Position numbers and translations under genes: made by a program. A model generated the notes under the pieces. The model was given only the letters and a program-made list of their open reading frames with translations, was not told where the DNA came from and did not search any database. DNA of 14,991 nucleotides from JBAJNL01 sp036881885 (GTDB lineage Bacteria; Pseudomonadota; Alphaproteobacteria; Holosporales; Hepatobacteraceae), in the NCBI GenBank assembly GCA_036881885.1, contig JBAJNL010000031.1, forward strand, positions 1 to 14,991. Direction: 5' to 3'. Below, one piece after another: positions 6,838 to 14,791 of this stretch. Numbering within the stretch: position 1 is the stretch's first letter; every line of letters starts with the position of its first letter.

Positions 6838-7020
6838 AAACCGCGTAAAAGGTTCTAGCTCTTTAAAAAAAAATACTTTTTTTTTGCAAAAAAAATTTTT
6901 TTAAAACACAATTGTAGTTTTTCAACAAAGCAAACTATTTGATTGTCTTATGCGAAATTCTGGCCAACTGTTGAGCCAAAAAAGATTACAACCAACTATT
7001 TGTTCTTTTTTTTAAAAGGC
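6838..7020 (-). promoter_or_regulatory. AT-tract-rich upstream region of ihfA
   Basis: Between potH and ihfA there is no gene. The region has runs of A and T of 7-9 bases (6861-6905), which should make the DNA intrinsically curved. It also holds two copies of AACTATTTG (6933-6941 and 6994-7002) 61 bp apart, close to six helical turns. No convincing -35/-10 pair stands out; TTGAAA near 6923 on the minus strand is one weak possibility. It is most likely the ihfA promoter region. Confidence 0.4.
6932..6944 (-). promoter_or_regulatory. possible IHF binding site upstream of ihfA
   Basis: The minus strand reads AATCAAATAGTTT, which matches the IHF core consensus WATCAANNNNTTR at every defined position except the last. 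It would fit autoregulation of ihfA, known in E. coli. Against it, the long A/T tracts lie on the TTR side rather than upstream of the WATCAA half, and near-matches are common in AT-rich DNA. Confidence 0.25.
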
Positions 7021-7065
7021 ACTCAGGGCACAGGCGGAAAAACACACTTAAGTGCTTAAAAAGAC

Positions 7066-7992
7066 TTAATCTTGCGTGTCTGTACTTTTTTGCAAACGTG
7101 CCAACAGCAAAATGGGTGGCAACAAGGTGACCAACATGCAAATGGCAAGTGCCGATGCCAGCGGCCAGTCGCGGTTATAAAAGAACTCGCTCCACACAGC
7201 CTGGCCAATCATCAGCACTTTTTTACCCCCTAAAAGCTCGGGAATTGCAAACTCTCCCATCACAGGGATAAAAACCAAAATGGCACCAGTTAAAGCGCCC
7301 CTTTTAGATAAAGGTAGCACAATCTTCCAAAAGACTTTAAACGGCCGACAGCCCAAATCAAAAGCCGCCTCGACCAAAGAAAAATCTATTTTCTCAAGCG
7401 CTGTGTAAAGCGGCAAAATCATAAACGGAAGATACGTATAAACCATCCCAATCAACACACCAAGGGATGTGCCGATCAGCCCCTGACCTTGAGACAGTAA
7501 ACCTAAAGACACAAGCAGTTGGCTTAAAAAACCCTCTTCGCTTAAAAGCCCAATCCACGCGTAAATGCGCACCAGAAAGGCAATCCAAAACGGCGCCACC
7601 AGTAACGCCAGGCAGGGAAAGCGCCAACTTGGGCTTAAACGCAGCAACCCCCACGCTGCAGGATACGCCAGCACGAGGCAAAACAGTGTGGTTAAAAAGC
7701 CAAGCACCAACGAGTTCACATAAGCTAATGCATAAAGGCGTTGCGAGAGCAAAAAAAGATAGTTTGAGAGGCTGATTTTAAGCACAAAAATACCCTCGCC
7801 CGCTTTTGAGAACAACGCGGTATAGGGCGGAATGGCAATCACGCTTTCAGAAAAGCTAATGCCCACCACAATCAAAAAGGGCAAGCACCAAAACAAAAAA
7901 AGCCATGCATACGGCAGCGCAAACAAATAAACTAGCCTGTGGCGCCTGCCTGTCTTTTTAATCTGCTGCCTTAGGGCTTTTAAAAGCTTCAC
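7066..7992 (-). CDS. potH: polyamine ABC transporter permease (PotH-like)
   Basis: This is an inner-membrane permease of the spermidine/putrescine importer family, 308 residues with about six transmembrane segments starting at residue 20. The cytoplasmic EAA loop that docks on the ATPase is clear at 208-227 (EAAFDLGCRPFKVFWKIVLP), followed by MGEFAIPELLGG (245-256), a segment typical of PotB/PotH. Its ATG overlaps the end of potG by 4 bp, so the two are translationally coupled. PotH normally works as a heterodimer with PotI, but no potI follows: the next gene is ihfA after a 300-bp gap. Either PotI is encoded elsewhere or PotH is a homodimer. Confidence 0.92.
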   Translation of the reverse strand: MKLLKALRQQIKKTGRRHRLVYLFALPYAWLFLFWCLPFLIVVGISFSESVIAIPPYTALFSKAGEGIFVLKISLSNYLFLLSQRLYALAYVNSLVLGFLTTLFCLVLAYPAAWGLLRLSPSWRFPCLALLVAPFWIAFLVRIYAWIGLLSEEGFLSQLLVSLGLLSQGQGLIGTSLGVLIGMVYTYLPFMILPLYTALEKIDFSLVEAAFDLGCRPFKVFWKIVLPLSKRGALTGAILVFIPVMGEFAIPELLGGKKVLMIGQAVWSEFFYNRDWPLASALAICMLVTLLPPILLLARLQKSTDTQD

Positions 7993-9125
7993 GATGCCAA
8001 AACCACCCCATTTTCGGCCTTAAAGCTAAGGTAAACGGTATCGTCCCATTGCACAGATCGCTCGATCAAGCGCCCCGCATTGGGCTGTGTGCACAGCAAA
8101 ATTTTGCCTGATGCCAAACGCACGTGATAAATGGACACATCGCCAAGGTAGGCAATGTCTTCAACAGCGCCCTTTGCAAAGTTGCGTGATTCATTTTTGT
8201 TGCGTGTTGTCATGTTAATTTTCTCGGGCCGCACCGCAACCGACACTTGCGCCCCCACGGGCATAGAGGACGCATGGGTTATATAAAGATCGGTCTCTAG
8301 CTCTTCTGATCGAATCAGAAGGTGGTCGCGCTCGTTCGCAATCACAAGCCCCTCAAACAAATTAATTGAGCCTACAAAGCCCGCCACAAAGGTTGAGTTG
8401 GGATATTCATAAATTTCGCCTGGCGTTCCAATCTGGCGGATACGCCCGTGATCCATGATGCCCATGCGCGTTGACACCGTCATAGCCTCTTCTTGGTCGT
8501 GCGTGACCATGATAAAGGTCAGGCCCAGCTCTTCTTGAATATTCACCAGCTCAAATTGCGTTTCTTCACGCAAAATTTTATCAAGAGCCGCCAAAGGCTC
8601 ATCAAGCAACAGCACCTTTGGTCGTTTCGCCAAAGCACGCGCCAGCGCCACACGCTGCTTTTGCCCGCCCGAAAGCTGGTGCGGTTTGCGATGGGCAAAA
8701 GGCTTCATACGCACCAATTGCAACATTTCATTCACACGCTTTTCGATGATGGCAGGTAAAAGACGCTCTTGCTTTAACCCAAACGCCACATTTTCAAACG
8801 CCGTCATGTGTGGAAAAAGGGCGTATGACTGAAACATCATGTTTAAAGGACGCCTGTAAGACGGCATATCGGTAATATCAATACCATCGATTAAAATACG
8901 CCCAGAGGATGGTGCCTCAAACCCTGCCAAGATACGCAACAGCGTTGTTTTGCCGCAGCCTGACCCCCCCAGCAGCGAGAAGAATTCCTCTTTGTAAACA
9001 GAAAGCGACACCCCTTCAAGGGCTGTGGTGCCATCAAAAGCTTTGGTGATGTTTTGAATATCAATGTAAGGCTGCGCTTTGGGATCTTGCCAAGGTTCAA
9101 GACGAGATAAAGAAAGCTTTGCCAT
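7989..9125 (-). CDS. potG: polyamine ABC transporter ATP-binding protein (PotG-like)
   Basis: This is the ATPase that powers the Pot importer, 378 residues on the cytoplasmic face of the membrane. Walker A GGSGCGKT (53-60), Q-loop Q99, signature LSGGQ (151-155), Walker B VLLLDEP (171-177) and switch His209 are all intact. The part after about residue 240 is the TOBE-type regulatory domain, with AVRPEKI and EDIAYLGDVSIYHVRL, which matches PotG more closely than PotA. The ATG at 9125 is preceded by AGGGGA with a 9-nt spacer. It lies 108 bp after potF and overlaps potH by 4 bp. Confidence 0.94.
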   Translation of the reverse strand: MAKLSLSRLEPWQDPKAQPYIDIQNITKAFDGTTALEGVSLSVYKEEFFSLLGGSGCGKTTLLRILAGFEAPSSGRILIDGIDITDMPSYRRPLNMMFQSYALFPHMTAFENVAFGLKQERLLPAIIEKRVNEMLQLVRMKPFAHRKPHQLSGGQKQRVALARALAKRPKVLLLDEPLAALDKILREETQFELVNIQEELGLTFIMVTHDQEEAMTVSTRMGIMDHGRIRQIGTPGEIYEYPNSTFVAGFVGSINLFEGLVIANERDHLLIRSEELETDLYITHASSMPVGAQVSVAVRPEKINMTTRNKNESRNFAKGAVEDIAYLGDVSIYHVRLASGKILLCTQPNAGRLIERSVQWDDTVYLSFKAENGVVLAS

Positions 9126-9233
9126 TGTGCCGTATCCCCTGACCGATTGATATCTTGTTGCCTTTAAAGCCGCAGCATAAAAAAACAGCTTTGCCTTTTA
9201 TAAGCCGAAAAACAGCCTTAAAGTCACTGCTTA

Positions 9234-10355
9234 TTATGGTGCATAGCCCGATTTAATCAATGCCCAATAATGCAGGCGTTTTCTTTCATAAGCGCGCGTT
9301 GGCACCTTATCAAGATGCAAACGTTCCATCACGTGGGGGGGTGGATAAATGGTTGCGCTGTCACGGATCCATGGCTTTAAAAAAGCCTTTGAGCCCCTCA
9401 CCGCATTGGCCGCAAAAGTTTTGTTTGTAACCTCGGCCATAATATCGGGACGCATCAAAAAATTGATAAAACGATGGGCTAAACCTTTGTGGGGCGCATC
9501 TTTAGGAATCGCCATCACATCGATCCACATCAGCGCCCCCTCTTTGGGAATCACATAAACAAAGGGAGACTCTCCCTTTTGCTTGCGCAGCTGCGCAATG
9601 GCCATGTGCGCGTAACTTGAGAAAATTTCGGCCACACAAATACGCTCGGCCAACATGTCTTGCAGCGTCTCGGACGAGCTAAATTTGTACACAAAAGGCG
9701 TGATTTTCCATAAATGATGCGCCGCTGCATAAAGCAGCCTGGGCGAAAAATCGGTGGGGTGAAGCCCCTTGGACATTAAAAGATCGGGCAGAACATCGGC
9801 CGGTGAATCAAGCAAAATCACATGATAAGGTGCCAGTTTGCGCATCCACCGCAACGAGAACAAAAGCCGCCAACTATCAAGCGGCGCCTTTTTAAAACGT
9901 GCCAACTTTTTTTTGTGATACACAAACCCTGTAGTGCCCCAAAGGTAAGGAATGAAATAACGGGTCTTCGGATCAACACGCTTTAAAAAAGACATCACGG
10001 CCGGATCAAGGTTTTTAAGGTTCGGCAGCTTTTTAAGATTCAATTTTGAAAAGGCGCCCGCCGGCGCGAACACAGCACCTGTTGGCAAGATGGGCGGAAA
10101 CACAATGTCATAACCTGATCGCGCGGCCAAAAGCTTGGCCTCTAGGGTTTCAAGCGCGTTAAAGACGTCGTATTGCACGCGTACTTTTTCTTGCGCTTCA
10201 AACTTGCGAATCACCGATTCGGGCAGGTAGTGCGCCCAGTTATAGATATGTAAAACGCGCTCTTGCGGCGCGCTGTGATAATAAAAAGAAAAGAAACCCA
10301 GCACCGCCACACCCAGCAACAGCGCGAAAATGAGTTGTCTTTTTTTTGTCAACAT
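9234..10355 (-). CDS. potF: polyamine-type ABC transporter substrate-binding protein (PotF-like)
   Basis: This is the periplasmic binding protein of the importer, 373 residues with an N-terminal hydrophobic segment (9-26) that serves as an uncleaved anchor or signal peptide; there is no lipobox. Family landmarks are VLHIYNW (34-40), YDVFNALETLEAKLLA, PYLWGTTG (136-143), IPKEGALMWIDV (269-280), FINFLMRPDI and ATIYPPP. These follow E. coli PotF from end to end. Several positions that line the putrescine site in E. coli, as I remember it, differ here (for example Asp39 to His42, Trp244 to Phe245, Asp247 to Tyr248). The ligand may therefore not be putrescine. The ATG has AAAGG just upstream. It is the first gene of the operon. 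Confidence 0.9.
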   Translation of the reverse strand: MLTKKRQLIFALLLGVAVLGFFSFYYHSAPQERVLHIYNWAHYLPESVIRKFEAQEKVRVQYDVFNALETLEAKLLAARSGYDIVFPPILPTGAVFAPAGAFSKLNLKKLPNLKNLDPAVMSFLKRVDPKTRYFIPYLWGTTGFVYHKKKLARFKKAPLDSWRLLFSLRWMRKLAPYHVILLDSPADVLPDLLMSKGLHPTDFSPRLLYAAAHHLWKITPFVYKFSSSETLQDMLAERICVAEIFSSYAHMAIAQLRKQKGESPFVYVIPKEGALMWIDVMAIPKDAPHKGLAHRFINFLMRPDIMAEVTNKTFAANAVRGSKAFLKPWIRDSATIYPPPHVMERLHLDKVPTRAYERKRLHYWALIKSGYAP

Positions 10356-10388
10356 ACCGCCTTTCAGATCAGATCAAACGAAAACACC

Positions 10389-10416
10389 TGGACATTTAGC
10401 TTTAACACGCTAGAGT
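10389..10416 (+). promoter_or_regulatory. possible promoter for the Tim44-like gene
   Basis: TGGACA (10389-10394), a 16-nt spacer and TAGAGT (10411-10416) give a plausible promoter with a start site about 25 nt before the ATG at 10450. It lies in the 94-bp gap between this gene and the divergent potF. The -10 match is only 4 of 6. Confidence 0.35.
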
Positions 10417-10449
10417 AAGAAAAGCATCTCTGTTCTTGCAACTAAAAAT

Positions 10450-10977
10450 ATGATTTTGCTTGATATCATCTTTTTGCTTTTTGTGGCCGGCTTTATCTTT
10501 ACCCGCCTGTGGGGTGTGTTTGGCCAAAACCCAACGCCTAAACGCCAACAGCGCACCGTCTTTTTAAGCCAAGACGATGTGAGGATCAAAAAAGAAAAAC
10601 CGCAAAAAAATGCCTTTTACCCCGGCTTTGACGAATCTGCCTTTCTTGAAGGGGCCGAAAGCGCCTTTCAAATGATTTTAAAGGCCTATCACAAAAACGA
10701 CCTTGCGCCCCTTAAAACGCTTGTAACGCCTGACCTTTTAAAAGCAACTTTCAGCCATCCGCCGACCATTGTACCACAAGAGGTTTGTCTGATCAGCGCA
10801 GCCATCACACAAAAAAACCTTAAAAACAAAGTAGCCACCATCGATGTGCACTTTACGTCGCAACAAGTACTTGAGGGCGAAGCTGTGACATCAGAAGATA
10901 CTTGGACCTTTAGGCGCACCACCACCAGCAAAAACCCCAACTGGTTTTTAAGCGCCATTCAAGACCATGGGGCCTAA
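10450..10977 (+). CDS. Tim44-like domain protein, membrane-anchored
   Basis: The protein has an N-terminal transmembrane anchor (MILLDIIFLLFVAGFIFTRL, residues 1-20). A short charged linker follows, then a Tim44/TimA-type domain from about residue 58, ending in TWTFRRTTTSKNPNWFLSAI. The start and the final strand resemble alphaproteobacterial Tim44-like proteins, relatives of mitochondrial Tim44, thought to act at the inner membrane. At 175 residues it is somewhat shorter than the usual 200-240, mostly in the linker. No Shine-Dalgarno precedes the ATG and no other start codon is available in frame, so initiation is weak or unusual. Family members often sit near secB; here the next gene is holB, 72 bp downstream, perhaps in the same transcript. 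The exact molecular role is not established. Confidence 0.85.
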   Translation: MILLDIIFLLFVAGFIFTRLWGVFGQNPTPKRQQRTVFLSQDDVRIKKEKPQKNAFYPGFDESAFLEGAESAFQMILKAYHKNDLAPLKTLVTPDLLKATFSHPPTIVPQEVCLISAAITQKNLKNKVATIDVHFTSQQVLEGEAVTSEDTWTFRRTTTSKNPNWFLSAIQDHGA

Positions 10978-11049
10978 CGCTTAAAAAACCTTGGTCTTTG
11001 CGTAAAAAACGGTAGACTGAAAGTAACGGCTCTAGGGGGAATTTTTTTG

Positions 11050-12147
11050 ATGTTAACCGCGCAAGAAAACCCCACCTGTTTTGGCTATGATGGCTCCTGG
11101 AGGCTTTTTACCCAAGCCCTTGAGAAGGGGCAGCTGCCCCACGCATTTTTGCTTTGCGGCCCCCTTGGTGTAGGCAAGCGTACTTTTGCCTTTCGCTGTA
11201 TACGCCACCTTTTATCACAAGGCGCTGAGGCGTCAGGTGCGCTGTTGCAACAAGAGACCGCCTTAGCCCCCACGACACTGTTCCCCGAGAGCCAGGCGCA
11301 AGAAGGCCTTTTGTCCCCTTTTAGAGAGCGCATTTTCGCACAAATTGCACAGAATGCTCACCCAGATTTCTTTTCGTTTGCCGATCAATCCATTGCGCAA
11401 ACACGCCTCTTGCGGTCTTTTTTGCAAAAGGTCCCCTCACGCGCTGATGCTTATCGCTGTGTTTTGATTCCACGCGTTGAGACCATGCTGCCCCACGCAC
11501 AGAATGCTCTTTTAAAAAGCCTTGAAGAGCCACCACCGCGCACTGTTTTTTTTATGACCGCCACCCAAGGCGCAGGCATTTTGACAACGGTGCGCTCGCG
11601 CTGTCAAAAGATGACGCTGCGCCCTTTAAAAGACACAGCCTTTCAGCAAGCCCTTGATCGCTGCATCAGCATGCAAGGGTTAGACGACGCCAGAAAGACC
11701 ACCGAAAAAGAGGTTTCGTGCTTTTATCAGCACCTTTTTCAGCTGTCTTTAGGCTGCCTGGGTCAGGCCTTAAGGTTTCTTGACGATGCAGATGCCCAAA
11801 CGTTAACAACCTTTGAAGCGGTTTTAAAACATGGCCTGCTGCCCGCAACACATCCACTGTATGCACCGCCTTTTCACACCAAAAACCAAGCTTTTTGGGC
11901 CGGGCTTTCCATTGATTTTCTTTACAAAAACTTTATACACCACGTGCAAGGCCTTTGCATTAAGGCGGCTACAGGTGTTTTGATGGATGAAGTCGACACG
12001 TTTGTTGTCAAGCGTCTTTCGCCCGAAGGCTGGGCACGCCACCTTGAAAGCGTCTATGCCTTTTTTTCCAAGGCACACACTTTTAACCTTAAGGCAGCCA
12101 CAATGGCCCCTGCCCTTTTCAACCTTGGGCCCTTTGCACACATTTAA
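11050..12147 (+). CDS. holB: DNA polymerase III subunit delta-prime
   Basis: Delta-prime is the stator of the clamp loader that opens the beta clamp on DNA. Features are LPHAFLLCGPLGVGKRTFAF (29-48, the degenerate P-loop at 37-44), HPDFF (104-108), NALLKSLEEPP (152-162) and the SRC motif at 183-185, which provides the arginine finger in trans. The Ser/Thr of the P-loop is Arg44, as expected for a subunit that does not hydrolyse ATP. The Cys4 zinc module of E. coli is absent. The C-terminal collar domain fills residues about 210-365. AGGGGGA lies 9 nt before the ATG at 11050. A TTG directly before it would add one residue. It converges on the ABC operon with a 15-bp gap. Confidence 0.93.
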   Translation: MLTAQENPTCFGYDGSWRLFTQALEKGQLPHAFLLCGPLGVGKRTFAFRCIRHLLSQGAEASGALLQQETALAPTTLFPESQAQEGLLSPFRERIFAQIAQNAHPDFFSFADQSIAQTRLLRSFLQKVPSRADAYRCVLIPRVETMLPHAQNALLKSLEEPPPRTVFFMTATQGAGILTTVRSRCQKMTLRPLKDTAFQQALDRCISMQGLDDARKTTEKEVSCFYQHLFQLSLGCLGQALRFLDDADAQTLTTFEAVLKHGLLPATHPLYAPPFHTKNQAFWAGLSIDFLYKNFIHHVQGLCIKAATGVLMDEVDTFVVKRLSPEGWARHLESVYAFFSKAHTFNLKAATMAPALFNLGPFAHI

Positions 12148-12162
12148 GCAAACGCCGCCCCT

Positions 12163-12840
12163 TTAGCCATAAATCTGTTGAAACTCGGACGCTGTCAGCG
12201 GCATTGCAGACGGCCTATCAAGCACAATGCGCCCCTTTTTAAGTGCAATCAAACGCTTGGTATAACGCTGCACACTTTCAAGCGAGTGGCTACACAACAC
12301 AAACGTGCTTTGCAGATGCGATATCTTGTGGTGCAACTGCTGCATCAACATGTTTTGTGCTTTCGGATCCATTGCGCTGGTGGGCTCATCCATCAGCAAA
12401 AGAGAGGGTTTGTGATAAAGCGACGTGCCTAAAAGAAAAGCCTGCTTTTCACCGCCAGAAAGCTTTTGAATGGGCTGGTGAAATCTTTCAAAAAGGTTAG
12501 GATGACAGCCATCCAAAAAAGTTTTTTGCGCTTTAGGTCCGTCAAATGAAAACCCCATCAGCACAAGATTTTCAGCCACGGTAAGGTCTAAAAACAGATC
12601 TTGGTGCGCATCTTGAGACAACATAACAACCTTTTGGGCCGGTGGCAGTTTTTTTAAACCTTGCGCCGGCGCCAACTGCCTTGCCAGAATTTTTAACAGG
12701 GTGCTTTTACCCGACCCATTGCTGCCGATCAGCGCGATGGCTTCATTGGCCTTGATTGCAAGAGAGACATCTTGCAACAAAGGGTGCGCGCTTTCTGGGT
12801 AGGAAAAACGCAAACTTGATAGCTTAACCAGTGAAGACAT
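12163..12840 (-). CDS. ABC transporter ATP-binding protein, TrpZ-like
   Basis: This ATPase of 225 residues has all catalytic motifs: Walker A GSNGSGKST (39-47), Q76, signature LSGGE (127-131), Walker B LLLMDEP (147-153), D-loop SAMD and switch His185. It overlaps the permease gene by 17 bp and has an ideal ribosome-binding site (AAGGAGG, 5 nt before the ATG). As last gene of a lipoprotein-permease-ATPase operon it energises that importer. ATPases of this class are hard to tell apart alone; the TrpZ/COG1101 assignment rests mainly on the neighbours. Confidence 0.92.
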   Translation of the reverse strand: MSSLVKLSSLRFSYPESAHPLLQDVSLAIKANEAIALIGSNGSGKSTLLKILARQLAPAQGLKKLPPAQKVVMLSQDAHQDLFLDLTVAENLVLMGFSFDGPKAQKTFLDGCHPNLFERFHQPIQKLSGGEKQAFLLGTSLYHKPSLLLMDEPTSAMDPKAQNMLMQQLHHKISHLQSTFVLCSHSLESVQRYTKRLIALKKGRIVLDRPSAMPLTASEFQQIYG

Positions 12841-13705
12841 TAGGCCCTCCTTTTGTGGGCAAAAGAAAGGTTGAAATCAACAGCGCACCCAGCGCCAGCT
12901 TAAGATATAAGGGATCCACGCCAAAGGATAACAACTGGAACATCAAGGTAAAATAGATGACAAGACCAAAGACGCACGCTAAAACATCACGGTTGGCGTT
13001 AAAGCGATCTGCAATCACAAGCGACAGCCTTTGAAAAAGGTGGCGCCCAATCATCACAGCCCCAATGCCCATCAACGCAACCCCCATCCCCATGTTGATA
13101 TCGGCAAATTTTTGCACATGCACACACGCAATGCCGCTTAAGGCGTAAAGGGTATTGCTGCTGGCAAGACCAAGCGATCTGATAAGGTCAGGCCGGTAGC
13201 CCCTTTTTGCAAGCAACGCTTTGTTTGAGCCGAAAGCCCGCGCCAAAAGCCCCAAACGTGTCTGCAGAACACACAACAGCAATGCCACAACCATCAGCAT
13301 GACACCAAAAAAACACAAAGGGCCGGCTACCTCATACTGATCGGCCATCATGTGAAAAGGTGTGGGCTTTAAAAGAAGCGGAATGTTGGGCCGGCCCATC
13401 ACAAGCAAGTTGAAGCTATAAAGCATAAACACACAAATGATAGACGCCACCAATGCAGGCATGCGATCACACTTTTGCAAATAAGCCAAAAAAAGGCCCA
13501 CACAAAAGCCGCCCGCAAGGCCACCCATGATGCAAAGGCCATAAGGAGAGCCTTCAATCCATAGCTTTGAAAAAAGGCCACCCCCTAACACAAAACTGCC
13601 ATCAGCCGTAAGGTCGGTAATTTTAAGCACCCGAAAGCTTAAAAAAATGCCTAAAACAAGCGGCACATAAGGCAATGCCTGAATACAGGGCTCAAGCAGA
13701 CTCAT
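12824..13705 (-). CDS. ABC transporter permease, TrpY-like (COG4120)
   Basis: This is an inner-membrane permease of 293 residues with about eight to nine hydrophobic segments. It has the family landmarks FRVLKITDLTADGSFVLGG (24-42), MGRPNIPLL (103-111) and ALSGIACVHVQKFADINMG (about 188-206), near GIGAVMIGRHLF. These resemble the branched-chain-type permeases of the TrpXYZ group rather than maltose- or oligopeptide-type permeases. Its ATG overlaps the stop of the lipoprotein gene by 4 bp and GAGAGAGG precedes it, so the operon is tightly coupled. Substrate specificity cannot be read from the permease; tryptophan or another amino acid is plausible by analogy. Confidence 0.88.
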   Translation of the reverse strand: MSLLEPCIQALPYVPLVLGIFLSFRVLKITDLTADGSFVLGGGLFSKLWIEGSPYGLCIMGGLAGGFCVGLFLAYLQKCDRMPALVASIICVFMLYSFNLLVMGRPNIPLLLKPTPFHMMADQYEVAGPLCFFGVMLMVVALLLCVLQTRLGLLARAFGSNKALLAKRGYRPDLIRSLGLASSNTLYALSGIACVHVQKFADINMGMGVALMGIGAVMIGRHLFQRLSLVIADRFNANRDVLACVFGLVIYFTLMFQLLSFGVDPLYLKLALGALLISTFLLPTKGGPNVFTG

Positions 13706-14655
13706 GGCCTCTCTCGCGTTATGATGGGTGTTAGATGCAAGTCCTGCTCTTTTGCAATTTTTTCAACCCTTTCAAATGTCACAAAGCTTTGTGTGTCAAA
13801 AGCCTTGGGGTTGTAAAACACATGCAGTTTCTTCATCGTCACTTGATGCACTTTGTGGGACGATGGCGCCGAAAGCATTTTGTGCAACACATCGGCCGCC
13901 GTGCGACCAATATCTTTTTCCAAAACCCCAAGGCCCATCGGTGCGCCCGTACTGACCGACCCATCATCCATCGCAAAAAGCAATGTGCCCGACTTTTGGG
14001 CAGCTGAAATCAGTGACGCAATGCCCGCAACCACCAGATGATCTTTTAACACAATGATCACCTGCACCTCTTTCGCTAACGTTTCGGCGTTTAGATGCAC
14101 CTCGGCCAACGTATCCACTTTTCTAAGACACAGTTTCAACTTGTGCTTTTTGCAAAAAGCTTTGGCGCTTTCAATATCAGGCACGTTTTTTTCTGAGTTA
14201 CCGTATAAAATACCAACGGTTTGAAGATCAGGACGACAGGCTTTTAAAAAGCGCAGCACTGAAACGGATGAGATCTCATCATTAATCACCGCAACCCTTT
14301 GTTGAGGGTGCGCCTTTTGAGCGGTCTGAAAAGCCGCCGCCACGCACACCACAGGTGTGTCTTTGATTTGAGCCAGCGTCATCAAAGAGGTTTGTGTGCC
14401 AATGGGTAAGATCGCGTCAAGTTTGCACATTTTCATCTGCTGGATGATTTGTTGTTGCAGCATGGCATCACCTTGCGCGTTTTGCACAGTGACCTGGTAG
14501 TCTTGCGTCGGCAGGCGTTCACACAAACCTGCAACAATAGCGCTCATGGCAGGGTGCGTTGCAGGCACCACAACACCAATATGTTTTGTTGCAAAAACAG
14601 CACAACCGCTTAGTTGAAAAGCAAGAGACAAGCAATAGAAATAGGGTCGAAACAT
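13702..14655 (-). CDS. ABC transporter substrate-binding lipoprotein, TrpX-like (COG2984)
   Basis: A signal peptide with lipobox LSGC (Cys18) marks a lipoprotein, anchored to the membrane on the periplasmic side. The mature part is a two-lobe periplasmic-binding-protein fold of the COG2984 type: IGVVVPATHPAMSAIVAGL near the start, PIGTQTSL, PVVCVA, VGILYGNSEKN, LFAMDDGSV and GAPMGLGV. At 317 residues the length is normal. CGGAG lies 7 nt before the ATG. It is the first gene of the operon, and its 5' region contains a terminator-like hairpin 147 nt upstream. In streptococci related proteins (TrpX) take up tryptophan, but many members have unknown substrates. Confidence 0.9.
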   Translation of the reverse strand: MFRPYFYCLSLAFQLSGCAVFATKHIGVVVPATHPAMSAIVAGLCERLPTQDYQVTVQNAQGDAMLQQQIIQQMKMCKLDAILPIGTQTSLMTLAQIKDTPVVCVAAAFQTAQKAHPQQRVAVINDEISSVSVLRFLKACRPDLQTVGILYGNSEKNVPDIESAKAFCKKHKLKLCLRKVDTLAEVHLNAETLAKEVQVIIVLKDHLVVAGIASLISAAQKSGTLLFAMDDGSVSTGAPMGLGVLEKDIGRTAADVLHKMLSAPSSHKVHQVTMKKLHVFYNPKAFDTQSFVTFERVEKIAKEQDLHLTPIITRERP

Positions 14656-14791
14656 CGGTTCGCTCCGTTTAAAAAAAGTTCAAGAAAAAAGAAAAAGGTG
14701 TTTCAACGCGCGACACGAACGCGAAGACAAAAGCAAAACCGCCTAAAAACTTAGCGATGTAGCCAACGCGTCAAAACACAGTATGACAAAG

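Noticed and set aside
7021..7065. CACTTAAGTG palindrome plus T-run after potH, considered as an intrinsic terminator.
   Set aside because: The palindrome has almost no loop, leaving a stem of about four pairs.
9126..9233. Gap between potF and potG with GCTGTTTTT repeats, considered as a terminator or attenuator.
   Set aside because: No stable hairpin forms next to the T-runs on the minus strand, and both genes are clearly parts of one operon.
14701..14770. Three AACGCG hexamers (14705, 14718, 14765) upstream of the TrpX-like gene, considered as operator repeats.
   Set aside because: Spacing is irregular (13 and 47 bp) and a six-base word is too short to support a site.
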